A stretch of 64,000 bases of DNA from assembly GCA_031841125.1 (NCBI GenBank), contig CM063108.1:26029399-26093398 (forward strand), given 5' to 3'. How positions within the stretch are numbered: position 1 is the stretch's first letter; each line of letters starts with the position of its first letter. This document shows, piece after piece, positions 10,270-22,700 of this stretch. Below the pieces are notes generated by a model that saw only the letters and a list, made by a program, of their open reading frames with translations, was not told the origin of the DNA and searched no databases. Source of the stretch: Acanthococcus lagerstroemiae. Lineage: Eukaryota > Arthropoda > Insecta > Hemiptera > Eriococcidae. A program made the translations under genes and the position numbers.

Positions 10270-10625
10270 TTGGTGTTTATTCTTGGTTTTCAAATGATAA
10301 GTAACGTGATGATGATGATGATTATGATGGTGTAATTCCTTAGTTTCTCCACCGAAGGTTGCGTCTCCTCACTTCTCTCTCCCCTGTGTTAATCTTTTCA
10401 TTTCTGAGAAAGATTTACAATCTGTTTTCTACAGCTCATTCTTTGCCTTCCTTTCCAGTTTTTTCCCTTAACCATTTTCTCTAGCAATAATAACAATATC
10501 TCTGGATGTCATACGTATTATGACCTACCATTTTAACTCTTCTCTTTATAATTATATTCCAAATTTCTCTTTCTCTTCCTATTTGCCTCAATACTTCCTC
10601 ATTCCTGATCTCTTCTATCCATTAA
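10270..10625 (-). pseudogene. RTE-type retrotransposon C-terminal and 3'-end fragment
   Basis: On the minus strand the frames read EEIRNEEVLRQIGRERE, then RRVKMVGHN, then a GRQRMS-like stretch. This is the usual end of the reverse-transcriptase ORF of RTE-like elements, after the RT domain. Several frameshifts and stops are present. The 3' end (low coordinates, near 10306-10330) runs into ATG/ATC triplet repeats, as expected for RTE elements that end in short tandem repeats. A related shorter copy is at 31985-32190. Confidence 0.65.
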
Positions 10626-10633
10626 AGTAACGT

Positions 10634-10850
10634 AGGTACTCTCTTAATTTGAATCAGCGAAATTGGCTGATTCTTCAGCTAGGTATAGGTATACCGATCA
10701 GGTGATCACTGATTCAAATCAGTGAATATATCTTGCGAATCAGCGCACATACGAGTACACTACACATATTTTGAATTAGTGATCACGTGATCGATACACC
10801 AACAGCTGAAAAATCAGTGAATTCCGCTGATTCAAATTTAGTTAGTACCT
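10634..10850. repeat. Palindromic (foldback) element, about 217 bp
   Basis: The left arm (AGGTACT near 10634, then TTTGAATCAGCGAAATT, TTCAGCT and CGATCAGGTGATCACTGATT) pairs with the right arm read in reverse (AGGTACT ending 10850, TTTGAATCAGCGGAATT, TTCAGCT, CGATCACGTGATCACTAATT). The two arms meet near 10745. No coding potential. It is probably a MITE-like non-autonomous DNA element; no clear target-site duplication. Confidence 0.75.
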
Positions 10851-11499
10851 AAGCAAAATTTGAAATCTGTGAAGTGTCGCTTACTGAATGCTTTGTTCTA
10901 TTTATCATGATAATCTGAACCTTCAACAAAATAAAAACTCCTGCCGAGACATGAGCAAGTTGTAGTAGATACTCGCATCGTTTACATCGTGGCAAACGCG
11001 AAGAAAGGACATCAGTTGCATTACAACTGATCAGGAGCTTCGGATAATTCTTTCTTCCTTTTTAAACAGTTTTCAAATTCGTGTAGTGATGCTCACTCGT
11101 CTGCTGTTGCTAGATAATCGCAGATGTTAGCTAGAAGGAAAAAGAGGAGCCACAGTAGTATAGTGATAAAATGGTGGTTCTGAGTTATCCTTACCGTAAG
11201 CCAGGGTCGTTTCAGTAGTGGGTACTCAGCCCCTCATACAGTGTTCGAAGTAACCTGACATTTTCCCGCGTACTGTCATTTAGAAGACTTGCAAGATTCT
11301 TCCCATTGCTGGTACGAGTTTTCAGACTTATAACCTTCAGCGTACTGAAGAAATAAAATGCATTACCAAAGTTTGGCATGGATATGTCTTATGGTGGGGG
11401 GTCAACCAAAATATGTATGCGTACGTCACGTTCTGACCGATACCTCAGATGTCACAATGATGACTTTGTCGCGGCAATTATTACATCATCTACTTTTCC

Positions 11500-12185
11500 T
11501 ACATCTTCTTCAGGCGCCATATTTGATGTCGGACATTGGCGGCTGGAGTTTCAGACGCGCGACTCTCCTGCGTAGGTTAATCAGTGTAGTTAGTGTCTTC
11601 GTCTCTTTCTTCAGGAGCCATATTTGATGTCGGACGTTGTTGTCTAGTTTCTGACGCACGACTCTCCTGCGCAGGTTAATCAGGGTAATGTCGTTGTCGT
11701 CGTCTTTTTTTTTTCTTCTTCTTCTTCTTCTTCAGGCGCTATATTCGTTGGCGGCCGTAGTTTCTTACGCACGACTCTCCTGGGCAGGTTAATCGGGGTA
11801 GTGTGCCGTTGCTCTCTCCACGGTTTTGTTGTGTTAGAATTTTCTTTCTCTGTGCCGAAAAGTGTGCAATTGCAGTTCGCTTACGTGTTTCACCACGTTG
11901 AGTAAGCTGTCCACGATGTGCACACGCACACTACCAATCTTTCTGATCTGGTATTAACATGCCTTGCGATTTCATGTCTTGTTCGTGTGAACTAGCGGAG
12001 GTTACAATGCGCTATGTTTCCATCTCGACTCACACTATAGTCTCTGTGTTCGCTAGGATGTTAGTGGGGATATTCAAGTATCACTAGCATCACCGGCGTT
12101 GGTGGACCTCGAACCCAAAACGCAAAAAGACTGCGAAGCTGGCACGTTACCACTTGGCCACACAGCTACATTATCGCTACATATA
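11500..12185 (-). mobile_element. tRNA-derived SINE, copy 1, with tail unit present three times
   Basis: On the minus strand the head (about 12180-12105) has a box-A-like TGGCCAAGTGGTAACG and a box-B-like GGGTTCGAGGTCC, spaced as in a tRNA. The acceptor ends do not pair, so this is not a tRNA gene. The body down to about 11810 is alignable along its length with 57560-57985 on the + strand (shared pieces include TAGCGAACACA, CCAGATCAGAAAGA and GCACAGAGAA). The 3' tail, containing CAGGAGAGTCGTGCGT and ending GGCGCCTGAAGAAGA, is repeated about three times between 11805 and 11505, with a TTC triplet run between units. Confidence 0.75.
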
Positions 12186-12394
12186 CCGCAGTATTCGCTA
12201 TCGTTCCTCAGTTGTACGCGCGATTTCGTTCGTTGCAGACTGTAATTACTCGTTCCTCGCTTCTGTTGAGAGTGTGGGCGGGGGGGAGGGGGTAGGATTG
12301 TACGAGAGAAGTGTTTAGTCTGCACCGGAGCGAGGACATATGGAATCACAGAAATGAGAGGTTGTAGAAAAAGCGTGTGTAGTAATCGATTGAT

Positions 12395-12645
12395 GGTAAA
12401 AGTAGATCTGCGTGAGTGCTAAGCACAACCTGTAACCTAACTGACCGGATGTCCTGTCTAGCCGATCGAAGGAGAAAAAAGAAGAGCGAGTCACGAGGAT
12501 AACACGAAGAACGGGCTTTGAAAAGATCACGCACATGAAATGCAGGTAGGTAGCGTACGAAAGACGTTTGCCAGACGCTCGCAACGTGCTACGCAGACAG
12601 TAACTAGGCAAGACGATTTACATTAGAGTGGAGAGGGTCACCACA
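12395..12645 (+). repeat. Dispersed repeat family, copy 1
   Basis: This stretch matches 41450-41755 in inverse orientation. Shared blocks are GGATGTCCTG then GCCGATCGA then GGAGAAAAA, AAAGACGTTT, CGCA-CGTGCTA, AGGCA-GA-GATTTACA and GAGAGGGTCACC. A third partial copy is at 15415-15490. No coding region, box A/B or terminal inverted repeats were seen, so the class is unknown. Confidence 0.65.
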
Positions 12646-12649
12646 AAAG

Positions 12650-13493
12650 TAAATAATGGCTTGTGTTAATTGACTCCGAAATCTACGGCCGAACGAAAGC
12701 GCGAATGAGTGGAACGTATTCGGTAGCCATAAGACATATCCATCTACTCGATATATCTGCCTGCAGTGTAGTCACTTTTCACAGTTGCTTATATAATTCT
12801 TTATTCCGATAGCTCGAATTTGCCAGAAATGCTTTTGAGTAAATGACCTACGAGTGCTATTTTCTCCCCACGAGTTAGGCCACTGTGGATCTCTATCATC
12901 GAACTCTGCCTCTCAACCATTCATGTCTATCCTGTGAGTTATGCCCCCTCGATATCAGACTGCTGGCCTACCGAAGTCAACCGGGCTAGATAGGCCCGTG
13001 CCTATTATTCAAATGACCCTCCCTCGCTTGCGTGAACCACAACAACCATTTTATCACTACCGAGCCCAGCACCCTCACTCGCTACGCGATCTTTTTTATA
13101 GGAACGTCTCGTTAGTGATCGCAGAGCCCACCGGCGACCATGTGTCGACAATAAACCGCGTCGAAGCAACCTGACGAATTTTACGTATATACGTTTTTCC
13201 AGCGCCGCAAATGAAATTCGTTAACAGAGGGTAGAAAAAGTTCTCGGTACATTACTCGCGACGAAAAGAAGAGTAGAGAAAAGGAGCCGGAGCAGGAGAG
13301 ACGGGAGAAAAAATACATGTAAATAACAACGGAAAGCATCTCGAGCCGCGCCGCGCCTCGCATAAGATAATGCGAAACGTTATCCCGTTTCTTTTCCCCT
13401 CGTCGAAATTCAAGAATAGAATGCAAATAGCTCTGAAAGCTATACTTTACATTCAAGTGAGCTTAGCGGATACGTGTTATGTTTTCCCGACAG
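12650..13493. other. Intron or upstream DNA, nothing recognised
   Basis: No repeat with a second copy in the window and no domain-bearing frame. It ends with the splice acceptor TTTTCCCGACAG (13482-13493) of the first recognised agrin exon. Confidence 0.5.
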
Positions 13494-13730
13494 ATTTGTC
13501 AGACCCATGTCGTAACCATGTTTGCCAGTATGGCGCTCGGTGCGTACCGACGACCGATGGTCGAAACGCCACCTGCGAGTGCCCTCTGAGTTGTCCCAAC
13601 TACGGGGATCACTCCAGGTCGAGACCTGTATGCGGCGCCGACGGTCTGGACTACACCAACCACTGCGAGCTGAAGAGAACCGCCTGCACGTCCAGCGTCA
13701 ACATCACGGTCAAGTACGAAGGATACTGCG
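13494..13730 (+). CDS. Agrn: Agrin exon: Kazal module 1 (of those visible)
   Basis: Encodes a complete follistatin/Kazal unit: [14 protein letters not shown], a short CECPLSC link, then the Kazal core [16 protein letters not shown] and the closing YEGYCG. Acceptor CCCGACAG, donor G|GTAGGT; both introns phase 1. Two N-glycosylation sequons (NAT, NIT) are present. More Kazal modules and the N-terminal part are expected upstream but I found none between 1 and 13493. Confidence 0.93.
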
Positions 13731-16700
13731 GTAGGTTCTAGATATGTTTTACGTGATGACCTTATCGCGATGCGAAGACTTTACACGAAATTTTTGTAAC
13801 TCGGGGTTTTTGTTTTTTGTTGCTGTATATAGACCCGTGCGTCGGATTGAACGTCAGTTGCTCGGAGCCGGAGGTCTGTCAGCTGGATCCGGACCGAAAT
13901 CCGGTCTGTCGGTGCTCGGAGGCGTGCAGTTTGGAGTTCGCGCCGGTATGCGGGTCAGATGGCAAGACGTACAGCAACGAGTGCAGTTTGCGGCAGCAAT
14001 CGTGTCGAGCCAGGAAGAATCTGCGGATCATCTATCGAGGGAAGTGTAGCTCAGGTATGGCCGATGCGAATGTCTATTTCATTTATTAGAAACGTAGGTC
14101 AGACGAATTAGGAAATTTCGAGGAATTAACTGTGCGAGGTTGGCTAAAACAAGTCTCAGATAGACTGCCAACTGTACCTTGTTTTATCATAACACTCGAA
14201 ATAGTTTCCACTCTGTACTGACAAAGCGAACTGAACTGAGTCTTTGTAAGTAGAAGCATCCTGCAAAACAGTCACAGAACTTCTAGAACAACCAAAAAGA
14301 ATGAGAAAGAAAGAGGAAGAGGCTGAAGGTTGAATAAAAACACGAAGAAATAAAAAAAAATAAAACCTCCACTGAGTTTCAGTGGGCACCAGGGAAACAT
14401 CTTGGAAAAGGGAAAGTTCTGCGAGTTTTCAAAAACCGGGTTGTGCTCCTGCTCGCAGAGAAAAACAGAATGTTCAACATTCTGGGTCAGTACAGAATCG
14501 AAATCTGCTCGTATTGAGGTAAGAAAACTCGGAGAGCGCATTTGACTGTAAAATTAGAAATAATTTGAACTGTATCGGCTAAAAACTTAAATATTTTACT
14601 TGCGGAGTTTTCGCGAACTTGTATAAGAAGTTAGAGTGCTAAACGTACTCTGTGACTCAACCGTAACTGTGACGGAACTAAAGTAATCTCCTGCCTGGAC
14701 GATCGAGAGAAGAAAAAAAGGGTGGCAATCGCCCGATAAAATGCAGTGTACGAACGGTGGGGATAAATGCAACAATTTTTTAATTTTATTTTATTATATT
14801 ATTACTCTCGGGCTATGGGCTCGGAAAAAGTTCTTGTCTATATGTCGCAGAGGTATCCAGCAGCGGAAAGGTTGGTGAGGGTGTTGTTTATGTGCTTGTG
14901 GGAGTTGGAAAAGGCCAAAATTCGAGTGGGAGGGATGTGGTGACAGTTAAGAAGGCAGGCAAGGGAGTGGCATGAGAAGAGATGGTCCACGGTGAGAGGG
15001 CCTTCATCTTCACAGTGTGGACAGTTGAGGGGATAAAGGTTAGTGAGAAGGTGGTATGTGTGAGGCTTGTATGTCCAATCATTAAGCGGGTGATGATAAC
15101 TTCCTTCGGCGGAAGGAACGTTGGAACGTTAACCAGAGGACAGGTGTAAGCTTGATTTGGATGAGCTTGTTGTGCCGAGAGGCTTGATGCCGCCACTCTT
15201 TGAACCACTTACGCAAAATGGTCTGGCGAGTGGCAGAAGTGAGATTTGTTAAGATACGGAGGTGACGAGTCATATATGGGAGCTGTATAACTTGCTATGC
15301 TGCTTGATTAACTACCTCATTTCCTGGGATACCAATATGGTTTGGGATCCAGATGAGTGAAATGCTCTTGGTGGTGAAGGAAATGAGATGGAGAATGAGA
15401 TGGATGCGTTGGACGAGCTGGCCAGGCAAGACGATTAGACAATTTATACAAAAATGTACATTCGAGAGTAGAGGATCTCCGCAAATAGTATGAATATAGA
15501 ATATGAATTGAATGCTCAACTTATACTTTGAATTCGAGCAGCTGCCGCACACTCGGAGTCCAAATTATATTGAACCTCATCTGCTTATCAGTGTCTTCAT
15601 TTCCAGTGATTTAAGCTATGTATACATCCCATTTAATGAGAATATCTGGAACGTCTACCGCATTATTTTACCTTTTCTTCCTTCGCGTTCCACAGTTTCT
15701 TCTAATCAGAAAATTTGATTCGGGATAAAGGATTTCCGTAAGGTATCTCTCAGCGTACTTCATTGAACCTCTACGATTCATTCGGCGACATTTCTATATC
15801 TTTCAATTCTAGTTCTGCTTCTCCAGCAATAGAAGCGTACGGAATGTGATTTAACGAGTCATTTCATGACTTATTTCGAGATATCTTATCGGCGCTTTCA
15901 GACAGCGAGAAAACAAAAAGTAGAAAAGAGAAAAATATGCTCAAAATTCCCTCGTGCAACAAATGCCATCTCATTATCCGGAATCTTTGCCGATATAAAT
16001 ATCGTCGTTTTTACAATATCACGCACCGCGGAAATGTCTCGAATATTTTCCCGGAAATTTCCTCTTATTTGTTCGAGCTTATTTTTTGCAACCCGTTTTT
16101 TTTTCTACAGCCGTTTTTTCTCGTAAATAATTGTTATTAAACTTTTTTTTTTTTTTTTCACAAAATGTCTCGGTGTTAAAATTTTTGGCCTCGTTTTCGC
16201 CGGCAAAACTTTTTCCCATCTCGATCTCGGTTCTAATACCGTATGCTGACGTAACCCATTGCCGCGGGGGGCGGGATTAATATATTATAGGAGATTAAGA
16301 CAACAGAGAAAACGAAAGATTTCCCAAAGGATGACGCTGTTGCTATGTACCTTTCAGAGAGGAAAACAGAAGAAGAAAATAAGTAGACAGCAGAAGAATA
16401 CATGCGTTGTCTAATCTTTTTTACATTTCCATCAGCACCAGCGCCGGCCCTGCCGGGTCTCGTGTTCCATTCCTCGTATTTTCCAGCCGAAGGTTGCACC
16501 GATGTCGTTGTTTTATTAAAGAAGTTTCCGGCGGCGACTTATACTGCTCGATGTACCAGGGCCGGCATCTCAAATAAAATCAATGCCCGCTATTATTTTC
16601 GGCTCAAATTCGCTGTGGTTTCCTCTGCCTTCAGTGTGACGGCGAAATATTCGAACAGGCGGTGGTAGAATTTTTTCTCAATTTTGAAATAATGCCAGAA

Positions 16701-19700
16701 ATTGCTCCGCCCAAGAGGTGTACATGAACATATCAGTTTCATTGAATTTATGAGCACAGGTGAATGACAATGTAAAAAACTGACCAGCAATCCAAATTTC
16801 ATCTTGAAGAAGGAGGATCAGTTTTACTCGGCGAATATGATTGGTGAGTTAAGAAACCCGTTGTAGAAGTGTCTACCAGTCAACTTCGCCTGTACAGCCA
16901 TGTATTTGACGAATTTGTCTCCCCCTTGTTTTTCAATCTCAGAGTCAGATCTTCTCAGAACAAAAATGCATCTTCAAAATAAAACAAAAAACCATTGACA
17001 AATACAAAATTTACAAAATCAAAACTTAAAGACGATAAGTACTGAGAAAAAAAATTACAACATTACAAAAAATGACCTAAGCTACTCGAAGATACAAAAC
17101 TATACAAATCAAAACAAAAATGAAATAAAATTGAGGTTAATAAGACGAAATTATGACCAGGTATTTGTGGCCGAAGTCCTCTATCTAATCGGTGAGATAG
17201 AGGACTTCTACGATGTACTAGAAGAAATACTAAATAAAGACAGAAACATTTTTACAATAATAATGGGAGACTGGAATGCGAAGGTGCGAATGGAAGAGGA
17301 AATGAAGACAATGTAGGTACATTCGGCCTAGGGAGAAGAAATAAGATTGGAGAAAGACTCATAGAATTTGCAATTGAGAACAGATTAAAAGTAGTGAACC
17401 TTCTTTGAGAAAAACGAAAAATTAAAATGGACGTACAAAGAACGAAACAGACCATCTGTTTATTAATGACCTCCGTATTGTTCAAGATGTCTCCTTGCTA
17501 TCACAATTTGAATTCTTATCAGACCACCGAGTATGCAGAGGAGTGATAAAAATCCCAAAACCATATAAATACATTACAAATGTAAGAAAGAAGGAAGATT
17601 TTCAGGAAACTGGTCTATCGTCAGGTCGGATAGCTTCTCGGGCTTCTGCTGGTTGCTGTAGTAGATTGACGATGACCAAAAGAGTTCACAGCGTGGGCTC
17701 AAGGGACTGATTACTAACAAGCCACCTAAATAGAGATTCTCGGCTTGACAAATGACTTGGCGAGTCGGATAATTTCAGCGAATTTATTAGCACTTTAAAT
17801 AACACATTAACTTTACGTTATTAAACGGTTACAACGGTTAGTCACTAGGCCTTTGAGAGTAGACGACACGACAAATTATGATCAAAACTTGAGAATTTCA
17901 AAGTCCAACACCCAGACCGGAGTGTCGTGGAGGTGCTTCCCTGTTGATCGAAAAAGTGGAAGACTACGATCGACTACGACCGAGATTACGGCCCGTATAA
18001 TGAGTTTATAAGGCTCAAGCGTCGTACTTTCGGGCTTGGCCTACTTGAAAAGGGGTTCTCCCAGATAAGACGACTTTTTGAGTGTGGTGAGCTCGTGAGC
18101 GATGATCTGGGGGTTCTGATGATAGATCATCGGGGGAATAGAGATGACGTATGAATCCGGTTGTCGAATTTGATTTGGTAATTGGTTACCGTGTATTTTT
18201 AGTAGTGGTGTTGTGGGACATATGGCGATGCACGCATGCCAAAGTGGCCCCTGATACACCGCACCCCCGGCACCGGAAACTACCCTTTCGGGCATCCCAT
18301 CAGTACCGAGGGGAACGCTTTGGGGCAGGGCCCGAGCCCCCATTTCTCCTGGCCGGAACGGTGCGCGCGTCCTGCCAGGGCCACCACGGGGTTCCCTACT
18401 GACCGAGGTCCGCGCTCCCAGAGCATTCGCCTGGAAATTTCAGGTCCCCCGCAGCCGGACGCGCTGCCTCTTCCTCTTCACTCACTCATCGTGTGAGACT
18501 CTTCCAAGCTCCAGCCCTGGCACTGCGGGCGAGCTCTACTCCAGCCCTGGTGCTACGGGCGAGCTTCGCTGGATGGTATCCGCCGCCGCAGTAGCAGCAG
18601 CAACATCCGCTTCTCCTCCTTGCGTCCTTTGTCTCGACCACTCAGCCTCCATCTTCCGTCGCATGATGGCCGAAACGAAACCCGACACCGAGTTCCAACC
18701 GCTTCGGCTCCTCAACAGCTCCGGGACCAAGGTGTTCGGCGCAAGACGGTCGATCACGCCGTCTCCGGGATCGATCGTGACCACCCCTAGCCTCACCTCC
18801 TCCCAGGCGTCGCACTCGAACAGCGTATGCCACGGCGTGTCTTGCTCTCCGCTTGCACAATGGGTGCACTCTGCGCTTGCTGCCAACCCCATCCGGTACA
18901 GGTATGACCCGAAGCAGCCGTTTCCGCTCAAGACCTGGGTCAGGTGGAAGTTCAGGCTTCCGTGCTTCCTACCTAACCACAGGTCGAGCTCGCCGATCAG
19001 CTCCCGAGTCCACTCGCCTTTCGAAGACTGGGCGAGCCTCTCCGTCCATCGCTGAAGCGTGGTCAGCTGAATGCCACGCTTCGCCCGGCGTGCCTCCTGC
19101 CGCGTCCTCGCCTTCTTCTGCGCCTTGTAGGACTGCGCCAACTCGTCGACCTTCAGCTCGATGGGTGGAAGGCGCGCCAGCACGCCTACCGCCTCCGTTG
19201 ACACGGTGCGATACGCGCTGACGCACCTTAGCGCAACTCTCCGCTGTACCTTCTCCAGCTCCACTCTCCGGTACGGGATCTGGACGGCGTCCGCGAATAC
19301 CGGTGCGCCGTACATCAGGACCGACAGCACGACGTTCGCGTACAAGCTCCGCTTCTGCTCCCGCGGGCCGCCCAGGTTCGCCATCAGTCGCGACAGCTGC
19401 CCGGCGACCCGGTCCGCCTTCTCCGCCGCTCTCCGGAAGTGCTCGCGGAACGACAGCTTCCCGTCGAACCACAGCCCCAGGTACTTCAGCGCCGGGCTTG
19501 GCGCGCGATCCTCTCGCGTTTCAGCACGAACGTTGGTTGGTCGTACTTGCGGCGCGTCGTGAAGAGAACTGCCTCCGTCTTCTGCACCGCCAAGCACAAT
19601 CCCGCCGACTCGATCCATCCGGTCAGCAACTCCAACGCCCGGTTGACTTTGGTCGCGACCTCCGCTGTTGTTGCGGCTTGGCACACCACCAGCGTGTCAT

Positions 19701-22700
19701 CGGCATAACAGATGAGTTTCACGCCTGGTGGGACCGCCAGCCGCAGCAACCCGTTGAAGGCGACGTTCCACAGGATGGGTCCAAGGACCGACCGCTGAGG
19801 AACGCCGCACGGTCATCGCCCTCGTGACTGGTCCTGTCGCCGACTCCATCTCGATCCGACGCCCGCAGAAATAGCTCCGGATAATCCGCACGAGGTAGCC
19901 CGGCACCCGCGCCTCCTCCAACGCCGACACCACACATGAGTACGGTATCGAGTTGAAGGTATTTTTAGTAGTGTGGGTACCGCCAATAATTTGGGATGTG
20001 AAAGGCGTGACGTGTCTGATTCGTGAAAAAGGTGTCGGTGGGAGATGATGACGATATTTTTCCTACGTTGTTCGTATAATAAACGCGTGTGATCCGCAAG
20101 TTCTGGGAGTTTGGCAGAATAAGGCGCGTGTGTATGAGTCATCGACGTCGAAAATGCGTCCGGTTGAATACTTAGCTGTCTACGCGATCGGTATTTTTGG
20201 GTGAAGATTAATTCGGAGAAATTCTTCGTTTAGATGAAAGTGGTCAGACAGTCTTGACGCCAGCGGGATGGCGTGAGAGAAAGAAGTCTTTGGAATTAGC
20301 AAAGGTTAATTTCGCCTCACGACATATACCACTAAACAAAATGACAGAAGCCAGACTGGAAGTGAAAAATAAAATGGAGCGAATACTCAATAATAAAAGA
20401 GCCGTACAACCAATTTTATTTTTATTTGGTGACCCGCTGGGGCTACAAGCGTGTATACATATATATAGGTACTGTGCATAAATAAAAAGAGAAAAAAAAT
20501 ACACAAAAAAAGGAAACGAGTGTAGTAGACAGGGGAGGTGCACCTCCCCCTTACTCAGCCCTCAGCCGCCCATTTCTGGGCATAAGTCATGGACAATTCA
20601 GCCCATTTTTTCCTATTGCTAGCTCTTGTTAGCCATTGGTGACCTGTCACCTGCCTAACCTCATCGATCCATCTCGTCACTGGCCTCCCTCTTCTACGTT
20701 TGCCCGAGGGCATCCACATCGTTAGAATTTTGTTCCATTTGAATGAGAACTCTCTGGCTAGGTGTCCAGCAAATTTGAGTTTGAGTTTTTTAATGGTGAC
20801 GCCCACACCTTTGGCTTTTGTTTTCTCGCGGATTTTTGAAATTCGAACTTTGTCCTTGATTTTGATCTTCAGAAGATTTCGCAGCATAGAATTTTGAGTT
20901 GTAATTAATTTTTCCGTTTGTTTTTTGGTGTGTGCCTAGGTTTGGGCGCCATAAGTTAGTACAGGGATGACGTTGCTTTCGAAAATTTTAATTTTTGCTT
21001 TCAAACTGAGTTTTCCATTCCAAAAAATTTTTTGGCCCCAAAATGCTTTCCAAGCATTGGCTCTTCTGATTTTTGTTTCTTTTTCTGACCTATTCTCAAA
21101 TGATACCATTTGGCCTAAGTATTTGAATTCCGTGACCTTCTCAATCTTCTGGCTGCTAATTTCTATTTCCCCCAGATTCTGAATGTTTGACATAACTTTT
21201 GTTTTCTTCCGATTTATACTTAGGCCCACCTTTTCGCTTTCTCTCCTTAGGTCTTCCCCCATAAGCCTAGCTTCTTCGGCGTTTTTGGCGATTATCACAA
21301 TATCGTCCGCGAATCTCAGGTTGTGTAATGTTTTGATGTTGTCAAAAATTGAGCCCCTAATTTTTAACCCCTTGCCCTCCCAATTTATACTCCGGAATAC
21401 TTCTTCCAAGACCGCGTTGAATAAGTTAGGGGAAAGAGGATCCCCTTGTTTTGATTTTTTCAGTATTTTTGTCCAGAGAGATGATTGCTTCTGAGTGAAG
21501 GTAGATTTTGTATAGCATTTCTATAATTTTTTCGTGGACTCCTTGTTTTGCCAAGGTTGACCAAATGCAGCTGTGTAGCAAGAAATCGAAAGCTTTGTTG
21601 AAGTCCACAAATAGTAATACAACATTGATTTGAAATTCGTTCGTTTTTTCTATTAGCTGATTTATCGCGTGAATATGGTCTATCGTGCTGAAATTTTTCC
21701 TGAATCCCGCTTGCTCCGCGGGCTGTTGGGCATCCAGAATATTGTAAATTCTTTTTTTAATGTTTTTCATGTATAATTTGCAGACGTTTGAGGACAGGCT
21801 AATGGGGCGATAATTGTTTATATCAGCCCTGTCACCTTTTTTATGTAGGAGAATTATTTCTGCCAAGTACCACTGGCTAGGTGCAAGACCTAAGGAGGTA
21901 ACAGCGTTGAAGAGAGAGGCCAAAGGATGCGCCAAGATCTCACGAAAGTCTTTTAACATTTCGTTCCTTATCCCATCTGGCCCTGGTGCCTTGTTTGACT
22001 TTATTTTAGCAATCTCTCTAGCTACCTCGTTTGGAGTAAACTTGGGGACCTCGTCGCGGTTAGACAGGTGGTTGCGCCAGTTATTGTTTCCATTATGTTC
22101 AACGGAGTAGAGATTCTGATAAAATCTGGCGGCTGTTTTAGCTATTTCGTCGCGATTTGTTATCAGCTGATTGTCTTCGTTCCTAATTCTGGGAAATAGG
22201 CATCTCCCTCTGGCCACCGCCCTCCGAGCTTGTCTGGTCGACCAGTTCTCTTGAACTATCGACTCTGCAATCTCTTCTTCATACTCTTTGACATCTTTTC
22301 TTATCAATTTCTTAATGAGTTTGTTCAGTTCGCATACTTCGACACGGTCTTTGAGGGAGGGGTTATGTTTTTGTTTTATAGTTGTGCGCTTATGGATCAT
22401 TTCCTTTGTTGCCCGCCTCAATTTGTCATCGGTTTTGATTTTTTTTAGGGTCTTTTCCAAATTGGTTGTAGATTTTGTGGATATTGTCTATAAGCGCTTC
22501 GTATTTAGTCTGAATGTTTGCAGGGTTTAGATTTTCCCAGTTTATTGCGGTAATTCCGCTGTCTAGGAGGTCGGTGGCTTCGGTTCTGCTGCGAAACGGT
22601 ATCCATTTTGGTTTAAATTTTTCCAGGATAGGTTTAGTGTTTGTTTTCTTATGAACTGCTGACCTTATGAGGATTATTACCTTGCATTTTATAGGCTTGT

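Noticed and set aside
12100..12180. tRNA gene on the minus strand
   Set aside because: Box A and B are present, but the acceptor stem does not pair and the T stem is imperfect; the sequence continues into a body shared with 57.6 kb, so it is a SINE head.
18573..19827. Long + strand frames over the R1-like element
   Set aside because: They are antisense shadows of the GC-rich RT gene on the minus strand; the minus frames carry YADD and the C-terminal zinc motif.
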